Notes: a model not told the origin generated them from the sequence alone. A stretch of 64,000 bases of DNA from Planctomycetota bacterium (GCA_026004615.1 BPJM01000001.1:124001-188000), one strand, 5' to 3'; counted from the first letter of the stretch, positions 18,601-27,829 are shown. Program-made: numbers and translations.

Positions 18601-19983
18601 CCCGGCACCGAGGTGCGCCGCGGCAACTTCCGCGCGGACGCCCACCCGGCGAGCCGGACCAACCCGCTCGATCCGGATACCGACGGCGATGGCAAGCTCG
18701 ACGGCGAGGAGGATCTCGACCGCAACGGCCGGCTGGACGCTGGGGAGACAGACCCCTTGCGCGCCGAGGATGGCGTGCCGCGCCGCACCCGCGCCCGCGG
18801 CGGCGGCTGCACCCTGGCCGGACCGGGACCCGGTGCGGCCCGCGGCCCGCACCGCTGGTGGCCGCTCGCCCTGCTGGTCCTGGCACTCCTGGTGCAAGCG
18901 GCGCGCCGGCGCGCGCGGCGATCCCGCCCTGCGTGGGATCCACCGCGCGGCGCGCCCGCCCGGCGCCGGCGCAGCAGCGCCCGGGCGGCGGTCCTGGTGC
19001 TGGCGGCGGCCTGCAGCGCCGGCGCCCAGGCACGCGAAGGGTTTTCGGCACACAGCTTCCGGGCGGTTCCGGACGGCCTCGGGGTGGCGAGCGTCGTGCC
19101 GGCGCCGCTGACGCTGGCGCCCGGCTCCTTCCGGGTGGGGCTCGCCTACGACCACACCGACGATCCGGTGGTGCTGGAGACCACCACCGGATCGAAGCTC
19201 GCGGACCTGGTCAGCGCCCTGGAGGTGCTCTCGCTCACGCTCGCCGCCGGCCTGCCGGCGAACCTGGGACTGGGACTCGAGCTGCCGCTGGTGCTGCACA
19301 CCTCCGGGCGCGATCCGCACGACCTCGCCGAGGAGCTGGAGGGCTCGGGGCTCGGCGACCTGCGCGTGGAGCTCAAGTGGAGCGCGCTCCGCTGGCAGCA
19401 GCCCAACGCCGCGCTGGCGCTCGCCGCCTGGGCGGTGCTGCCCACCGGCGAGCAGCGCGAGCTGCGCGGGCAGGGGCGGCTAGAGGCCGGCGCCGCGCTG
19501 CTCGCCGAGCTGCGGCCGCTGCCTCGCCTGCGGCTCGTGGCGCACCTGGGGTATGCGTGGCTCGACGGCCAGGTCGAACTCGCCGGGCTGCGGATCGACG
19601 ACCGGATCCGGTTCGGCGCCGGGGTGGCGATCGTGCTCTGGCGCGCGCTGCCCTTCCCCGCCCCCCCGCGCCCCCCGGATGCGCGCGAGCTGGGACTGGC
19701 CGGCCCCCGGCCGGCGCCGCCCCCGCCGCGTGCGAGCTGGCAGCTGGACCTCGAGGCCGCGCTCGATGGCGCCGTGCGCGCGGGCCGCCCCTCCGCGCCG
19801 CGCACCTCTCCCGTCGAGGTCTACGGCGGGCTGCGCGCCGACACCCCGTTCGGCCTCGATCTGGCGCTCGGGATGAGCTTCGCCGCCACCGAGGGCGTCC
19901 CCGCCGCCCAGTGGCGGCTGGTCTTCGCGCTCGGCTTCACCTTCGGCCCCTCGCCCCGCGCCGAGTGGTATCCGGGGCGCTGA
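15670..19983 (+). CDS. giant envelope protein: Asp-rich type-3 repeats + sorting-tag-like segment + predicted OM beta-barrel
   Basis: 1437 residues from a GTG with GAGGGGGAGC upstream. The order is a signal peptide (1-27), a beta-sandwich region (30-330), about 20 thrombospondin type-3-like calcium-binding units of the form [12 protein letters not shown] or DSDGDGL (about 340-1035), then a tripartite segment: GGGC with Cys1047, a hydrophobic helix at about 1063-1077, and an Arg cluster. That layout matches C-terminal sorting signals of the GlyGly-CTERM/JDVT-CTERM/MYXO-CTERM kind, which normally end a protein. Here the frame continues into a second signal-peptide-like stretch (18961-19030, cleavage-like AQA) and a 300-residue predicted barrel ending [19 protein letters not shown]. 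Either two genes are fused in frame or a stop codon has been lost. Confidence 0.75.
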   Translation: MLLLHRVRWCAVRAALWVCFSVFAAAARADFSSGALRASVGSSSDAQTTGPELVPGEEVTLLLSCGISDGVELDNPAITIEVPPGLDFTSASLAALGEPTNLTGLALSAAPPFGSDADPTPGSNLTADGSGADVVLSLGTEISNGGGDGNPQDDFFVVAVRLVVREGARGVLPVRFVYRGSGVGLGEAGVDLRVVRLALAVAKSTRSSPSVPGAVEVRIEVTNTAPPRGPFAYALMVQDLVDEAAFDLSELRPAQAPAGYTLAVRVADPRPGLARIVFDGSTAAPLEPEHKAEFSFTLRRRPGRPLPSSLSPALVSADTVARPFPHGFRERIVAASDPQGAADDDGDGLTNLEEQFSGTDPLDADSDDDGVPDGAEPSSFVHLDGDGRIGALDPDSDGDGLMDGTELGITQPVPDGAGFLGTDTASPFFVPDADPATTTDPGKADTDGDGVRDGLEDANRNGRVDLGELDPADPADAAATYAQMPDADGDGIPDAVEIQIGTDPAQADDATDTDGDGIPDRVELALGLDPAVGDRDADDDGIADLDEPGGFRDLDGDGRLGILDPDSDDDGLLDGTELGASAAGPLTPTADTDPSSFVPDADPLTTTDPLKADTDGDGIPDGWEDLDRNGRVDPGETDPNDPGDAAAFDLTDTDGDGLPDLVERANGLPPLDADADDDGVPDGAEPSGLLDLDRDGAIGALDPDSDGDGLPDGTELGIVLPVADPDGPGPMLGTDPLKKVFRPDLDPSTRTHPTLRDTDGDGVPDGWEDLDRNGRVDAGETDPNDAGDAAAFDFTDTDGDGLPDLLELAHGLAPAEPDSDRDGVPDGEEPDALIDTDGDGRPGALDADADNDGLPDGEEHALGTSAVNPDTDGDGLPDGWEVAAGTDPTDPADAGVFDRTDTDGDGLPDVVETSFGSEPADRDSDDDGVADGEEPAALSDVDGDGLPGVLDPDSDGDGLLDGTELGVSRPVPARDGFPGTEVRRGNFRADAHPASRTNPLDPDTDGDGKLDGEEDLDRNGRLDAGETDPLRAEDGVPRRTRARGGGCTLAGPGPGAARGPHRWWPLALLVLALLVQAARRRARRSRPAWDPPRGAPARRRRSSARAAVLVLAAACSAGAQAREGFSAHSFRAVPDGLGVASVVPAPLTLAPGSFRVGLAYDHTDDPVVLETTTGSKLADLVSALEVLSLTLAAGLPANLGLGLELPLVLHTSGRDPHDLAEELEGSGLGDLRVELKWSALRWQQPNAALALAAWAVLPTGEQRELRGQGRLEAGAALLAELRPLPRLRLVAHLGYAWLDGQVELAGLRIDDRIRFGAGVAIVLWRALPFPAPPRPPDARELGLAGPRPAPPPPRASWQLDLEAALDGAVRAGRPSAPRTSPVEVYGGLRADTPFGLDLALGMSFAATEGVPAAQWRLVFALGFTFGPSPRAEWYPGR
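16690..18760 (+). repeat. Asp-rich type-3 (calcium-binding) coding repeats
   Basis: Imperfect repeats coding for D-x-D-x-D-G loops, arranged in larger units of about 190 residues (YxxPDSDxDGL...LGxDP...DLDRNGRVD...GETDPND). At least three long-period copies are visible within the giant envelope protein. Confidence 0.85.
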
Positions 19984-20126
19984 GGCGCTCGGTGAAATGC
20001 CCTGCGCTCCGGCGCCCCGGCGAGCGCCCGCGCCCGTACGCTGGCGCCCGCGCCGGCTCAAGTCCTCGCGCCGATGCGCCGATCCCCTGAACTGGAAACA
20101 GGCCGGCTGATCAGGAGGAGCTACCC

Positions 20127-20717
20127 ATGCAGGCGCACGATACGAGGTTGGAGGACGCGGTGGCGGCGGCGCGCGCGGAGGGCCTCCCGATCGCCTTCGG
20201 CAGCTACCGGCTGGTCCGGCTGTCGGCGAACCGCCGCACCGGCCAGCGGCTGTTCGTCTACCGCAGCGCGAGCGGGGGCACCTTCTGCGCCAACGCGCGC
20301 GGGGTGCGCACGCGCATGCAGACCGAGCAGCAACGGCTCCAGAGCACCCCGGCGCCCCAGGCCGAGGCGGCACCGGCGCCGGCGCCGCCGGCGGCGGTGA
20401 ACCCGGCGGCAGCCCCCGCCGAGCCGGCGCCGGTCTTCACCGAGCGGACGGCGAACTCCCCGCCCCGCACGCTTCCCCACAGCCCGGCGAGCGCGGCGGC
20501 GGCGGCCGCCCTGCGCGCGCCGCTGCCGATCGCCGATCCGATCGCGGTGCCGCGCCCGGCGGCGGCGGCCCCGCCCGCTCCGCCGGCCGCCCCTCGCCGC
20601 GCGCCCGAGCCGCCCGCCCGCGCGCGGTCGGTCTGGGGTGCGGTGCGGCGTGGCTGGGGTTTCCTCACCTTCGGGGCGCTGCTCGCGCTGACCGCGCTCG
20701 CGCTCGCGCGCAGCTGA
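20127..20717 (+). CDS. hypothetical protein with Ala/Pro linker and C-terminal membrane anchor
   Basis: 196 residues. An N-terminal basic, folded-looking domain (1-70, with GSYRLVRLSANRR and CANARGV) is followed by a Pro/Ala-rich linker (75-165) and one C-terminal membrane helix (about 175-193, FLTFGALLALTALALA). Tail-anchored topology would leave the N-terminal domain in the cytoplasm. The ATG has a strong ribosome site (AGGAGGAG). Family unknown. Confidence 0.7.
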   Translation: MQAHDTRLEDAVAAARAEGLPIAFGSYRLVRLSANRRTGQRLFVYRSASGGTFCANARGVRTRMQTEQQRLQSTPAPQAEAAPAPAPPAAVNPAAAPAEPAPVFTERTANSPPRTLPHSPASAAAAAALRAPLPIADPIAVPRPAAAAPPAPPAAPRRAPEPPARARSVWGAVRRGWGFLTFGALLALTALALARS

Positions 20718-20720
20718 GGG

Positions 20721-20757
20721 AGGGGCAGGGCGCACCCCGCCCCCGCGCCCTCCCCCT
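20721..20757. terminator. bidirectional terminator-like hairpin between convergent genes
   Basis: A 13-bp stem with one mismatch (AGGGGCAGGGCGC / GCGCCCTCCCCCT) and an 11-nt loop, placed between the convergent genes ending at 20717 and 20885. No T-tract. Confidence 0.45.
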
Positions 20758-20884
20758 CACCCCCGCCCGCTGCCCGGCGGGCGGCCCGAGGAGAGCACCC
20801 TCTGCTCGCGGCTGCCCGCTGCGCACCCGGCCGAGCAGGGCCACCGGAGTGCAGCGACCCGCGGCCCCGCAGAGCGCAACGGGC

Positions 20885-22324
20885 TCAGCTCTTCGCCGCC
20901 ACCCATTCGTACACCTCGGTCAGGCCCTCGGCGTGCGCCACGGTCAGCAGCTGTGCCCTGGCCAGCGGCTCGATCGTGAAGGCGAGCGGGTAGTTGGGGG
21001 GCGAGGCGGGCTCGGCCGCCGGCTGCCCGTCCAGCTCGAGCCCTCCGGCGAGCCGCCCCTCGATGCGCTGCTCGCGCGTATCCAGCGAGACGTACCAGCC
21101 GGCGGACAGCGGATCGAAGCCGTAGACCTCGAAGCGCACCCGCACCGGCTCGTCCTCCAGGTCCTGCTGCTGCAGCAGGGCCTGCAGCTGCTGGGCGTTG
21201 GCCGCCGAGAGCCGGCACCCGATCCGCAGCGCGGGGTGCCGGCGCCTGCAGAGCAACGCCGCGCGCCGGATCGCCTGCAGCTTGCGCGACAGCTCCAGCC
21301 GCGCCCGCAACCGCCGCTGCTCCAGTGTCATCGTCTCCTCCAGCAGCAGGGCGTTCTCCAGCCGGCGGCGGTAGGCGGCGAGCAGCGCCTGCTCGCGCGC
21401 GCCCGGCGGCCCTGCGCGCTCCTCGGCGTCCTCGTCCTCCGCGACAAGCTCCTCCCCGCTCTGCTGCGGGGGGGCCTCGCCGCGTTCCAGCCGCGCGCGC
21501 AGCGCCGCCAGTTGTGCAACGCCCTGCTCCATCGCGGCTGCGATCTCGCGCCGCACCGCCGGTCCGTACTCCTCGAGCGCCGCGCGGCGCGCGGCGAGCA
21601 AGGCGGCGAACCGCGCGAGCAACACCTCCAGCTGGTGCTCCAGCGCCTGGCGCACCGCCGCCCCCGCCTCCTCCGGCTCCTGCTCCAGCTCGTCCAGCAG
21701 CGGGTCGTCCTCGCGCTCCAGCTCCTCGGTCCAGACCACCTCCTCCAGCGGGCCGACCACGCGCACCGTCCGCTCGCCGGCGCCGCGCACCGCCGGCGCG
21801 CGCAGCGCCTGGTCGGCGAGCAGCCGCAGCGAGCCGATCTCCAGCTCCTGCACGTGGCCCATCGGGACCTGCACGGTGCGGAGGAACTGATACGCCTGCA
21901 CCGCGTCGCTGCGGCGAACGAGCACCGTCCGCTCACCGGCGGAGCGCCAGCGCCGCTCGGCCGAGGGCGCCTGCTGCCCCTTTTGCGGCGGCGCGGCGGC
22001 GCGGCGCGCCACCGCACGGGCGCTGGCGGCCCGCTCCGGGTCGAACACGCACACCCGCCCCGCCGCCAGCCAGGACGCCAGACGCCGCAGAGCGGCGCCA
22101 TCCACCGGCCGCGCCGGCGCGCCGGGACGGCCGCGCTCGCAGCGGGCGAGCAGCGCGCCGAGTGCACCCCGGTTGCCGGGCTGGTGCACGAGCCGCTCGA
22201 GCCAGCGCTGCGCCGAGGCCGTGCTTCCGAACGCGAGCCGGCCCTGCGCCTGGGCTGCCACCGCCGCCTCGTGCCACAATAGCGCCTCGTAGTGCTTGAC
22301 GCCGTCGCGCAGAAGGGTTCCCAT
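20885..22324 (-). CDS. hypothetical protein with long helical core
   Basis: 479 residues, no signal peptide or membrane helix. Residues about 240-400 are strongly helical and charged (long Glu/Arg/Ala/Leu runs), suggesting a coiled coil. The last 110 residues form a mixed domain containing VRVRFEVYGFDPLSAGWY. I prefer the ATG at 22324, with GGGGAG a few bases upstream; another ATG 5 nt before it is out of frame. Family not recognised. It is divergent from the small membrane protein at 22404 and close to the T6SS block, but nothing in it is a known T6SS part. Confidence 0.7.
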   Translation of the reverse strand: MGTLLRDGVKHYEALLWHEAAVAAQAQGRLAFGSTASAQRWLERLVHQPGNRGALGALLARCERGRPGAPARPVDGAALRRLASWLAAGRVCVFDPERAASARAVARRAAAPPQKGQQAPSAERRWRSAGERTVLVRRSDAVQAYQFLRTVQVPMGHVQELEIGSLRLLADQALRAPAVRGAGERTVRVVGPLEEVVWTEELEREDDPLLDELEQEPEEAGAAVRQALEHQLEVLLARFAALLAARRAALEEYGPAVRREIAAAMEQGVAQLAALRARLERGEAPPQQSGEELVAEDEDAEERAGPPGAREQALLAAYRRRLENALLLEETMTLEQRRLRARLELSRKLQAIRRAALLCRRRHPALRIGCRLSAANAQQLQALLQQQDLEDEPVRVRFEVYGFDPLSAGWYVSLDTREQRIEGRLAGGLELDGQPAAEPASPPNYPLAFTIEPLARAQLLTVAHAEGLTEVYEWVAAKS

Positions 22325-22403
22325 GGCATGGACTCCCCGCCGGGTGCATCGCGCGCATCCTAGCGGAGTCGAACCGCAGGCGGCCAGAGCGGGAGGATGG
22401 GCC

Positions 22404-22706
22404 GTGAAGCGACTGCTCAAGCTGGTGGTGGTGCTCGCGCTCGCGACCGGCGGTTGGGTCGTCTACCAGTACACCCAGACCGGCAAGTGGAGCGTGTTGC
22501 CGGTGGAGCTGAGTCCCGAGGAGCAGCGGCTGCGCGAGCTGGAGGCCGAGCTCGCCGAGATCCGCGGCAAGATCGCCGCGCAGGAACGCACCCTGGGCCG
22601 CGCGGGTGCGGCGCCCACCCCGGCGCTGGAGCTCTTGTACAGCCAGCGCGACCGGCTGCAGGCTGAGATCGACGCGCTGCGGGCCGCGGTGCAGGCCGAG
22701 CGCTGA
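22404..22706 (+). CDS. small membrane-anchored coiled-coil protein
   Basis: 100 residues from a GTG preceded by GGGAGGA. An N-terminal membrane helix (about residues 5-22, LLKLVVVLALATGGWVVY) is followed by a charged helical domain with heptad character (EQRLRELEAELAEIRGKI) to the end. The layout is that of a FtsB/FtsL-like or other bitopic coiled-coil envelope protein, but no specific family is assigned. It is divergently transcribed from the gene ending at 20885. Confidence 0.65.
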   Translation: MKRLLKLVVVLALATGGWVVYQYTQTGKWSVLPVELSPEEQRLRELEAELAEIRGKIAAQERTLGRAGAAPTPALELLYSQRDRLQAEIDALRAAVQAER

Positions 22707-22851
22707 GCCCGACGCTCGCGCCCGGGCTCGGCCGCCCGGCGCCGGCGTCCCGGCGCTCGGCGCCCCGCCGTCCCGGACACGGCACGTCGCTTCGGCGCTG
22801 GGGCGCGGCTACCATCGGAGGCAGCGGGCGGGAGGGTTCGGAGGCAGGGTC

Positions 22852-23109
22852 ATGGTACAGGAGCGGAACAGCCGCCGGTGCTGCACGGCGGCGGCGCTGC
22901 TCGCGGCGCTGGCGGCGGGGGCGGGCTGTCCCTCGGTCAACCCCGCCGCGGAGGGCCAGGCGCGGTTTCTGCGGGCGTGGGACCGGCCGTACACCGGCAC
23001 CGACAACACCCAGCGGCTGGAAGGGGCGTTCGTGACCGGCGACCCCGGCCTGGCCGAGGATGCCGTCACCAACGAATCGCTGATGCGACTGCCGACGCCG
23101 CCCTTCTGA
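22852..23109 (+). CDS. small putative lipoprotein
   Basis: 85 residues. The basic N-terminus and hydrophobic stretch end in AAGAGC, making Cys26 a likely lipidation site. The mature part is only about 60 residues and ends in MRLPTPPF. GGAGG precedes the ATG. Function unknown. It is convergent with the T6SS gene tssF, from which it is separated by 94 bp of GC-rich, hairpin-prone sequence. Confidence 0.6.
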   Translation: MVQERNSRRCCTAAALLAALAAGAGCPSVNPAAEGQARFLRAWDRPYTGTDNTQRLEGAFVTGDPGLAEDAVTNESLMRLPTPPF

Positions 23110-23203
23110 GGGCGGTGGCCGCCACGGGCGGGTGCGGGCGGCGGGGCGGCCGCGGCCCGGGGCCCGGGGCAGCGCCCGGACCGCGGTCTCCAGGTAGGGC
23201 GGT

Positions 23204-24874
23204 CTAGCCGGCGCCCTCGGGGCCGATGCGCCAGACCTCCCCGCCTTCGGACTGGGAGGCCTCGATCTCGACCACCGCGTCGGCGACCCAGCAGTCCAGC
23301 ACCTCGTGGGCGCGCTCCAGCGCCACCCGCACCGCCGGCTCCTCGCCGGCGGCGAACGGCCGCAGGCGGACCCGGTAGATGTGCTTGAAGCCGCCGCCCT
23401 GCTCGCGCGGCCGGGGGACGCTGCTCACGTGCAGGTCGCTCGCCAGCTCCTCGAACGGGCGGAAGCGGCGCTGCGCGCCCATGCCGAGCACCTGGAGCAG
23501 GAATGCCAGCTCCCCGAGCTGGAGCAGGCTCTTGCTCCGGAGCGAGACCATGTGCAGCAGCGCCTCGACGTCATCCCGCAGCGCGCTCTCGGCATGCGGC
23601 CGGATGCCGCCGATCAGCTCCCAGTCCACGCCCGCCACCACGCGCGTGCGCAGCGCGGCCTGCAGCCGCTCGTGGGCGTATTCGGAGAACCACGGCTGGT
23701 GCCACATGGCGTCGACCGCGATGGTGCGTGGCGCGTCGAACGCCTCCGGCAGCTCGAGCAGCAGCCACTGCCGCCCTTGCCCCCTGCGCTCCTCGCCCTC
23801 GGGCTCGTCCAGCTCCACCTCGTACGAGCCCGCCCCGCCGGCCAGGATGCCGGGCCGCAGGGCCGTCATGCCCTGCTCCGTCACCTGGTAGACCCCCAGC
23901 ACCGAGTGCAGCTCGTAGCGCTGGTCCGGCTCCGGCGAGCGGATCGGGTAGCGCTCGTGCCGCCCGTCGGCCTCGATGGGGGCCGCCATCATGCGGTGCA
24001 GGTTGCGCACCGGCACCACGAACAGCTTGAACAGGTCCTCGTGCAGCCGCAGCTTGCGACCTGGCCAGCCACGCCCGAGGTCGAACACCACGCTGAAGCG
24101 CTGCCAGTTGCGGCGCGGCTGCGGCACCTCGACCGCCAGGTAGAGCTCCCGCTCCGGGAAGTGGAAGAAGGAGCGCACGCGCTCCAGCGGGTGCGCATCC
24201 CCGCTCTGCGGCCCGTCCGGATCGCGCGGCGCGCCGAAGCGGACCTCGCAGCGCGGGCCGGTGGACTCCTCGGTGACCCGCTCATCGAAGCAGACGAAGG
24301 CGCCTTCGAGGTGGCGGCGCAGCTGCGCCAGCACGTGGAGCGAGGCGAGGTAGGTGTTCATGTGGTTGACGTGCAGCCACAGGGTGCCGATCTCGTCGTT
24401 GCGCGGGAAGGCGGCCTGGAAGTGCAGCGCCACGCGGTGGCCCGCCCCGCCCCGCAGCATGGTCTCGACCCCGCGCAGGCGGATGGGCAGGATGCGCAGC
24501 TCCCACAGGGTGCGGAAGGTGGCGGGCCGCCCGGCGGGCGGGAAGACCGAGACCTCGGTTCCGGCCGGCAGCACCGCCGGCTCCGCGAAGCGGCCGCTCG
24601 GCACCGCCTGCAACATCCCCATCGCCGGCAGCGGCGAGAGCAAGAAGTCGAAGTACTGCCGGAACAGCCGCCGCCGCGTCGCCAGGATGTTGCGGAGCGC
24701 GGTGGCGCGGGTGCGGGCGGCGAAGAAGGCCATGGCCTCGATCAGCCGGCGCACATCCGGGTCCTCCCGGTCGAGCCCGGCCTCCGGGCGCTGCCCGGTA
24801 TAGGCCATGCGGAAGCTCTCGAGCGCCTGCATCTCGTCGAGGAAGGCCTTGTACAGCGCGTCCGACTGCCGCAC
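23204..24874 (-). CDS. tssF: T6SS baseplate subunit TssF
   Basis: A 556-residue homologue of TssF/ImpG/VasA, part of the wedge complex with TssE, TssG and TssK. Family features are the N-terminal acidic helix region with DPDVRRLIEAMAFFAARTRA, followed by LPAMGMLQAVPSG and LPAGTEVSVFPP. The central HLEGAFVCF region and the C-terminal LHVSSVPRP also fit. A GTG start at 24874 is chosen because GGGAGAG lies 6 nt upstream. An in-frame ATG at 25051 would add 59 Arg/Gly/Ala residues that do not look like TssF. It is the last gene of the minus-strand T6SS arm. The 186-bp gap before it shows no gene. Confidence 0.88.
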   Translation of the reverse strand: MRQSDALYKAFLDEMQALESFRMAYTGQRPEAGLDREDPDVRRLIEAMAFFAARTRATALRNILATRRRLFRQYFDFLLSPLPAMGMLQAVPSGRFAEPAVLPAGTEVSVFPPAGRPATFRTLWELRILPIRLRGVETMLRGGAGHRVALHFQAAFPRNDEIGTLWLHVNHMNTYLASLHVLAQLRRHLEGAFVCFDERVTEESTGPRCEVRFGAPRDPDGPQSGDAHPLERVRSFFHFPERELYLAVEVPQPRRNWQRFSVVFDLGRGWPGRKLRLHEDLFKLFVVPVRNLHRMMAAPIEADGRHERYPIRSPEPDQRYELHSVLGVYQVTEQGMTALRPGILAGGAGSYEVELDEPEGEERRGQGRQWLLLELPEAFDAPRTIAVDAMWHQPWFSEYAHERLQAALRTRVVAGVDWELIGGIRPHAESALRDDVEALLHMVSLRSKSLLQLGELAFLLQVLGMGAQRRFRPFEELASDLHVSSVPRPREQGGGFKHIYRVRLRPFAAGEEPAVRVALERAHEVLDCWVADAVVEIEASQSEGGEVWRIGPEGAG

Positions 24875-25060
24875 CCCGTCTCTCCCGTCCGCTTGCAGCC
24901 GCCAGCGCCAGCTGCGGCCGTCTGCTCGTCCCGCGGCCGCGGCGCCCGCGGGGCGCCCCGGCGGGCAGCGCGGCCGCGGGGCCATGCGCCCTCGCCCCTC
25001 CGCCCGGCTCCGGCGGCGGCCCCGCGCGGCGGCGGAGCCGGGCCTGCTCACCGGGCCGGG

Positions 25061-25648
25061 CTAACCCAGTTTGAGCATCCCCTGCAGCTGGACCATGCCC
25101 CCCTTGACCTGGGTCAGCCCTCCCTCGACCGCGGTCTGGGCCTGCCCGGCGACCCTGACCTGCGCCCCCGCCAGCTCCGCCTGCCCCTTGCCGTTGAGCT
25201 TGAGCTGGGTGCAGTCGATCTCGCCCTTCAGCCTGGACTTGCCGCTGAAGTTGAGCGCGTCGATGATCGCGTCGGTCCTGGCCTTGAGTTCGATCTTGAG
25301 CCCCTCCAGCCCCATGTCCTGCGCCGCTTTGGCGAGCAGCTTGGCCTTGCTGTCGAGGCTGAGATCCTGCGAGCTCTCGACCGTATACTTGCCCTGGGCC
25401 TGCTGGAGCGTATCCTTGCTCGACTTGCAGGTGATCGTCTCCGCCTCCAGCGTGAACTCCTTGCACTGGATCGCGATGCTGTCCTGCTTCTGGGTGATGG
25501 TGCTGGTCTGCTGATCGCCCTTGACGGTCGTGATGATGGCGGTGCCGTCCATCTGGACCGTCTGCGTGATCTTGCCGTCGGCGTTCTCGACGGTGAGCGT
25601 GATGCCCTTGTTCTTGTCCAGCTCGACCCGGCAGACCAGCGTCCCCAT
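25061..25648 (-). CDS. stand-alone T6SS spike (VgrG-tip/Gp5C-like beta-helix) protein
   Basis: A 195-residue protein made almost entirely of short alternating beta segments (ITLTVENADGKIT, IAIQCKEFTLEAETITC, GLTQVKGGMVQLQG). These resemble the triple-stranded beta-helix that forms the C-terminal tip of VgrG and the C-terminal needle of phage gp5. It has no PAAR motif, signal peptide or enzymatic motif. It lies 75 bp after the VgrG-like gene, which lacks exactly this part. I infer that it completes the spike as a separate trimer. An alternative is a spike-associated cargo or adaptor protein. Confidence 0.65.
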   Translation of the reverse strand: MGTLVCRVELDKNKGITLTVENADGKITQTVQMDGTAIITTVKGDQQTSTITQKQDSIAIQCKEFTLEAETITCKSSKDTLQQAQGKYTVESSQDLSLDSKAKLLAKAAQDMGLEGLKIELKARTDAIIDALNFSGKSRLKGEIDCTQLKLNGKGQAELAGAQVRVAGQAQTAVEGGLTQVKGGMVQLQGMLKLG

Positions 25649-25722
25649 GGCAGCCCTCGCTCCCCCGCCCCGACTCCCGGTCTCCTCCCGCCCTCAGCCG
25701 GCTCGGCCGGCCCGGCGGCCGC

Positions 25723-27459
25723 TCACGACGACTCTTCTTCCCTGGTCTGCAGGGTGAGCTTGCCCTCCTCGAGCTGGATCAGCACGGTGTCCTTGTCCAG
25801 CGTCCGCAGGACCTTGAGGATGGGCTTGTTGTCGGCGTAGTAGTGGCTCACGCTCGTGCGGCTCGCCGGCGTCTTGCCGAGCACCAGATGGTTGCCCTGG
25901 CCCTCCAGCGGCAGCTGGGCGCCTTCGCGCCAGTCGAGAAAGCGCTCGATCCACGCCGCATCGAACTCCAGCGCCACCAGCACCCGCTGGTCCCGGTAAT
26001 ACGGGAAGTAGAAGTGGCCGGGCATGGTGTTGGGGTGGAACTCGACCGGCACGACCTGTTCCCAGCGCTCGATCCGGACCTTGCACTGATCCTGGGAGGT
26101 CTCCGGGTCCTGGTAGAACTGGTAGGTCTCCTCGCCCTGCTGGCCCTGCTCGCTGACCACGCGGCCTTCGACCCGCACCGGATAGCGCGGCGGCACGTAC
26201 GGCGGCAGCTCCACCACGGGGCAGCCCTCCGCCTGCAGCCGCGCGCCGACCTCCATCATGTAACCGGCCGAGGACTCGTACAGCCCCTCGTGGTGGCTCT
26301 GCACCGTCGCCGCCGCCCGCACCCGCATCGAGCGGACGCGGTAGGCCCTGCCGCTCTGCCAGGCCTGCGAGCTCCAACCCTCGCGCTCGAAGGAGACCCA
26401 GCTGCCGGGGCGCAGCGTGATGGTGGGCCAGCGGGCAAAGCTCACCTCCAGCTCCGGCGCCGGGTTGACCAGCCGCCGCAGCCGCTCCTGGCGGCGGGCG
26501 ACGAGCGCCTGGAAGCGCGCCGGCACCGGCTCGCGCACCACGATGTCGCGCCGCAGGCCGGCCACCGCGCTCACCTGGCCGACATCCGTGCGATCGCTGT
26601 CGATCTGGCGCGCCTCGACGCGGCTCTGCCCGTCCCCTCCCACCCCGCCGCCGCTCGGCCCCCCCTTGCCCTGTTCGCCAGCAGGCAGCGATGCCCGCGC
26701 GTTCATGACGCTGAGGCCGTAGCGCGGGCACTCCCCGATCACGACCTCCAGGCTCTCGACATCGAGCGGATCGAGCAGCCCCGCGTTGGCCACCGCGTCC
26801 TTGGCGTCGCGGAGCTTGTACTCGTTCGTGGAGGACTCGTAGACGAGCTCGCCGTTGTGCTCGTCGAGCCACCACACCAGCAGGTCGTACAGGCTGGCCT
26901 CGTTGCCCGGCGCCCCGAGCCCGAGAAAGATGAGCGGGCGGGTCTGCGCCGCCGCTGCCATGGCGTACGATAGCCGGAGGTGGCGGCCCTTGTGCTCGTC
27001 GAGCACCTGCTGCATCGACTTCTGGGTGTACAGCGTCGAGGGCCAGTGCTGCCGCCACAGCACCTGCATCGGGTCGAGGAAGCGGATCCAGTAGCGCCGG
27101 TACAGCACCGGCTGTCCCTCGACGTCGGGGTAGGACTCCTCGAACAGCCGCTTGTGGGTGACGAGCCCCGTCAGAAAAAGCGGCTCGGGAGGCGAGTCGC
27201 CGGGCGGCGGCTGCGTCGCCACCAGCTTCAGCGCCACCTCGATCAACCCGTGCTGGCAGAACAGCTCGTACAGCTTGTCATTGTGCCGCCGGCTCGCCGC
27301 GGCCAGTTTCTCCTCGTAGCTGACCCAGAAATCCAGCTCGGCCTCGTAGCCCCAGCCCGCCAGGTCGATCGAGAGATTCTTGACCTGCCCCCCGGGGAAC
27401 TTGAACACCTCGCCGTCGATGGTGAGCGCGAGCTCCACGTCCATCAGCTCGGTGAACAA
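25723..27459 (-). CDS. tssI: T6SS spike base protein, VgrG without its C-terminal needle
   Basis: 578 residues. The N-terminal about 400 residues match the gp27/gp44-like base of VgrG, and residues about 415-540 look like the gp5 OB-fold (CKVRIERWEQ, MPGHFYFPYYRDQRVLVALEF). The protein ends shortly after at LQTREEESS, so the long beta-helix of ordinary VgrGs is missing. The start is a TTG at 27459, supported by GGAGGG 8 nt upstream; the first ATG is 15 nt further on and too far from that site. It lies 1 nt after the tssE stop. A Gly/Pro-rich insertion at about 265-285 looks disordered. Confidence 0.8.
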   Translation of the reverse strand: MFTELMDVELALTIDGEVFKFPGGQVKNLSIDLAGWGYEAELDFWVSYEEKLAAASRRHNDKLYELFCQHGLIEVALKLVATQPPPGDSPPEPLFLTGLVTHKRLFEESYPDVEGQPVLYRRYWIRFLDPMQVLWRQHWPSTLYTQKSMQQVLDEHKGRHLRLSYAMAAAAQTRPLIFLGLGAPGNEASLYDLLVWWLDEHNGELVYESSTNEYKLRDAKDAVANAGLLDPLDVESLEVVIGECPRYGLSVMNARASLPAGEQGKGGPSGGGVGGDGQSRVEARQIDSDRTDVGQVSAVAGLRRDIVVREPVPARFQALVARRQERLRRLVNPAPELEVSFARWPTITLRPGSWVSFEREGWSSQAWQSGRAYRVRSMRVRAAATVQSHHEGLYESSAGYMMEVGARLQAEGCPVVELPPYVPPRYPVRVEGRVVSEQGQQGEETYQFYQDPETSQDQCKVRIERWEQVVPVEFHPNTMPGHFYFPYYRDQRVLVALEFDAAWIERFLDWREGAQLPLEGQGNHLVLGKTPASRTSVSHYYADNKPILKVLRTLDKDTVLIQLEEGKLTLQTREEESS

Positions 27460-27460
27460 G

Positions 27461-27826
27461 CTACACGCCCTCCAGGAACACCTTGTTGGCCAGCGAGTCG
27501 ATCACGATGTAGACCGGCTTCTCGGCCGCCAGGAAGCGGCAGCGCACCTCGAGCCGGATGCGAAAGGGGTTGTCGGTCTCGACCTCCTTGATCTCCTCGA
27601 TGTCGACCCGGGGCTCGTAGCGGCGGATGTTGTGCGCGATCTCGGCCATGATCGTATCCACGATCTTGCGGCGCGACTTCCACTCGTTGAAATCCCCGAT
27701 GCCGTAGTCCTGCAGCCAGGCGCCGAACGTCTTCTTGGTGTTGAGCATGTGGTTTAGGTGGTCGATGACCGCGCGCAGCTCGGCATCCTTGCGCGGCCGC
27801 AGGTAGAACCGATCGAACAGCGCCAC
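27461..27826 (-). CDS. tssE: T6SS baseplate subunit TssE (gp25-like)
   Basis: A 121-residue gp25-like protein that nucleates sheath assembly in the T6SS baseplate. The N-terminal SLFDR-type start (MALFDRFYLRP), the helical segment with VIDHLNHMLNTKK, the FGAWLQDYGIGDF segment, the IRRYEPRV motif and the final beta-strands (RIRLEVRCRFL) fit the family, and length is normal. It lies 3 nt after the tssK stop and 1 nt before tssI, consistent with one operon. Confidence 0.92.
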   Translation of the reverse strand: MALFDRFYLRPRKDAELRAVIDHLNHMLNTKKTFGAWLQDYGIGDFNEWKSRRKIVDTIMAEIAHNIRRYEPRVDIEEIKEVETDNPFRIRLEVRCRFLAAEKPVYIVIDSLANKVFLEGV

Positions 27827-27829
27827 CGC

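Noticed and set aside
16690-18760. Possible CRISPR or other non-coding tandem array
   Set aside because: The periodicity comes from in-frame D-x-D-G codons in a coding sequence; repeat and spacer lengths are not uniform.
24875-25060. N-terminal extension of TssF or a separate small gene
   Set aside because: The in-frame sequence is Arg/Gly/Ala low-complexity with several inverted repeats and no ribosome site; TssF starts well at the GTG at 24874.
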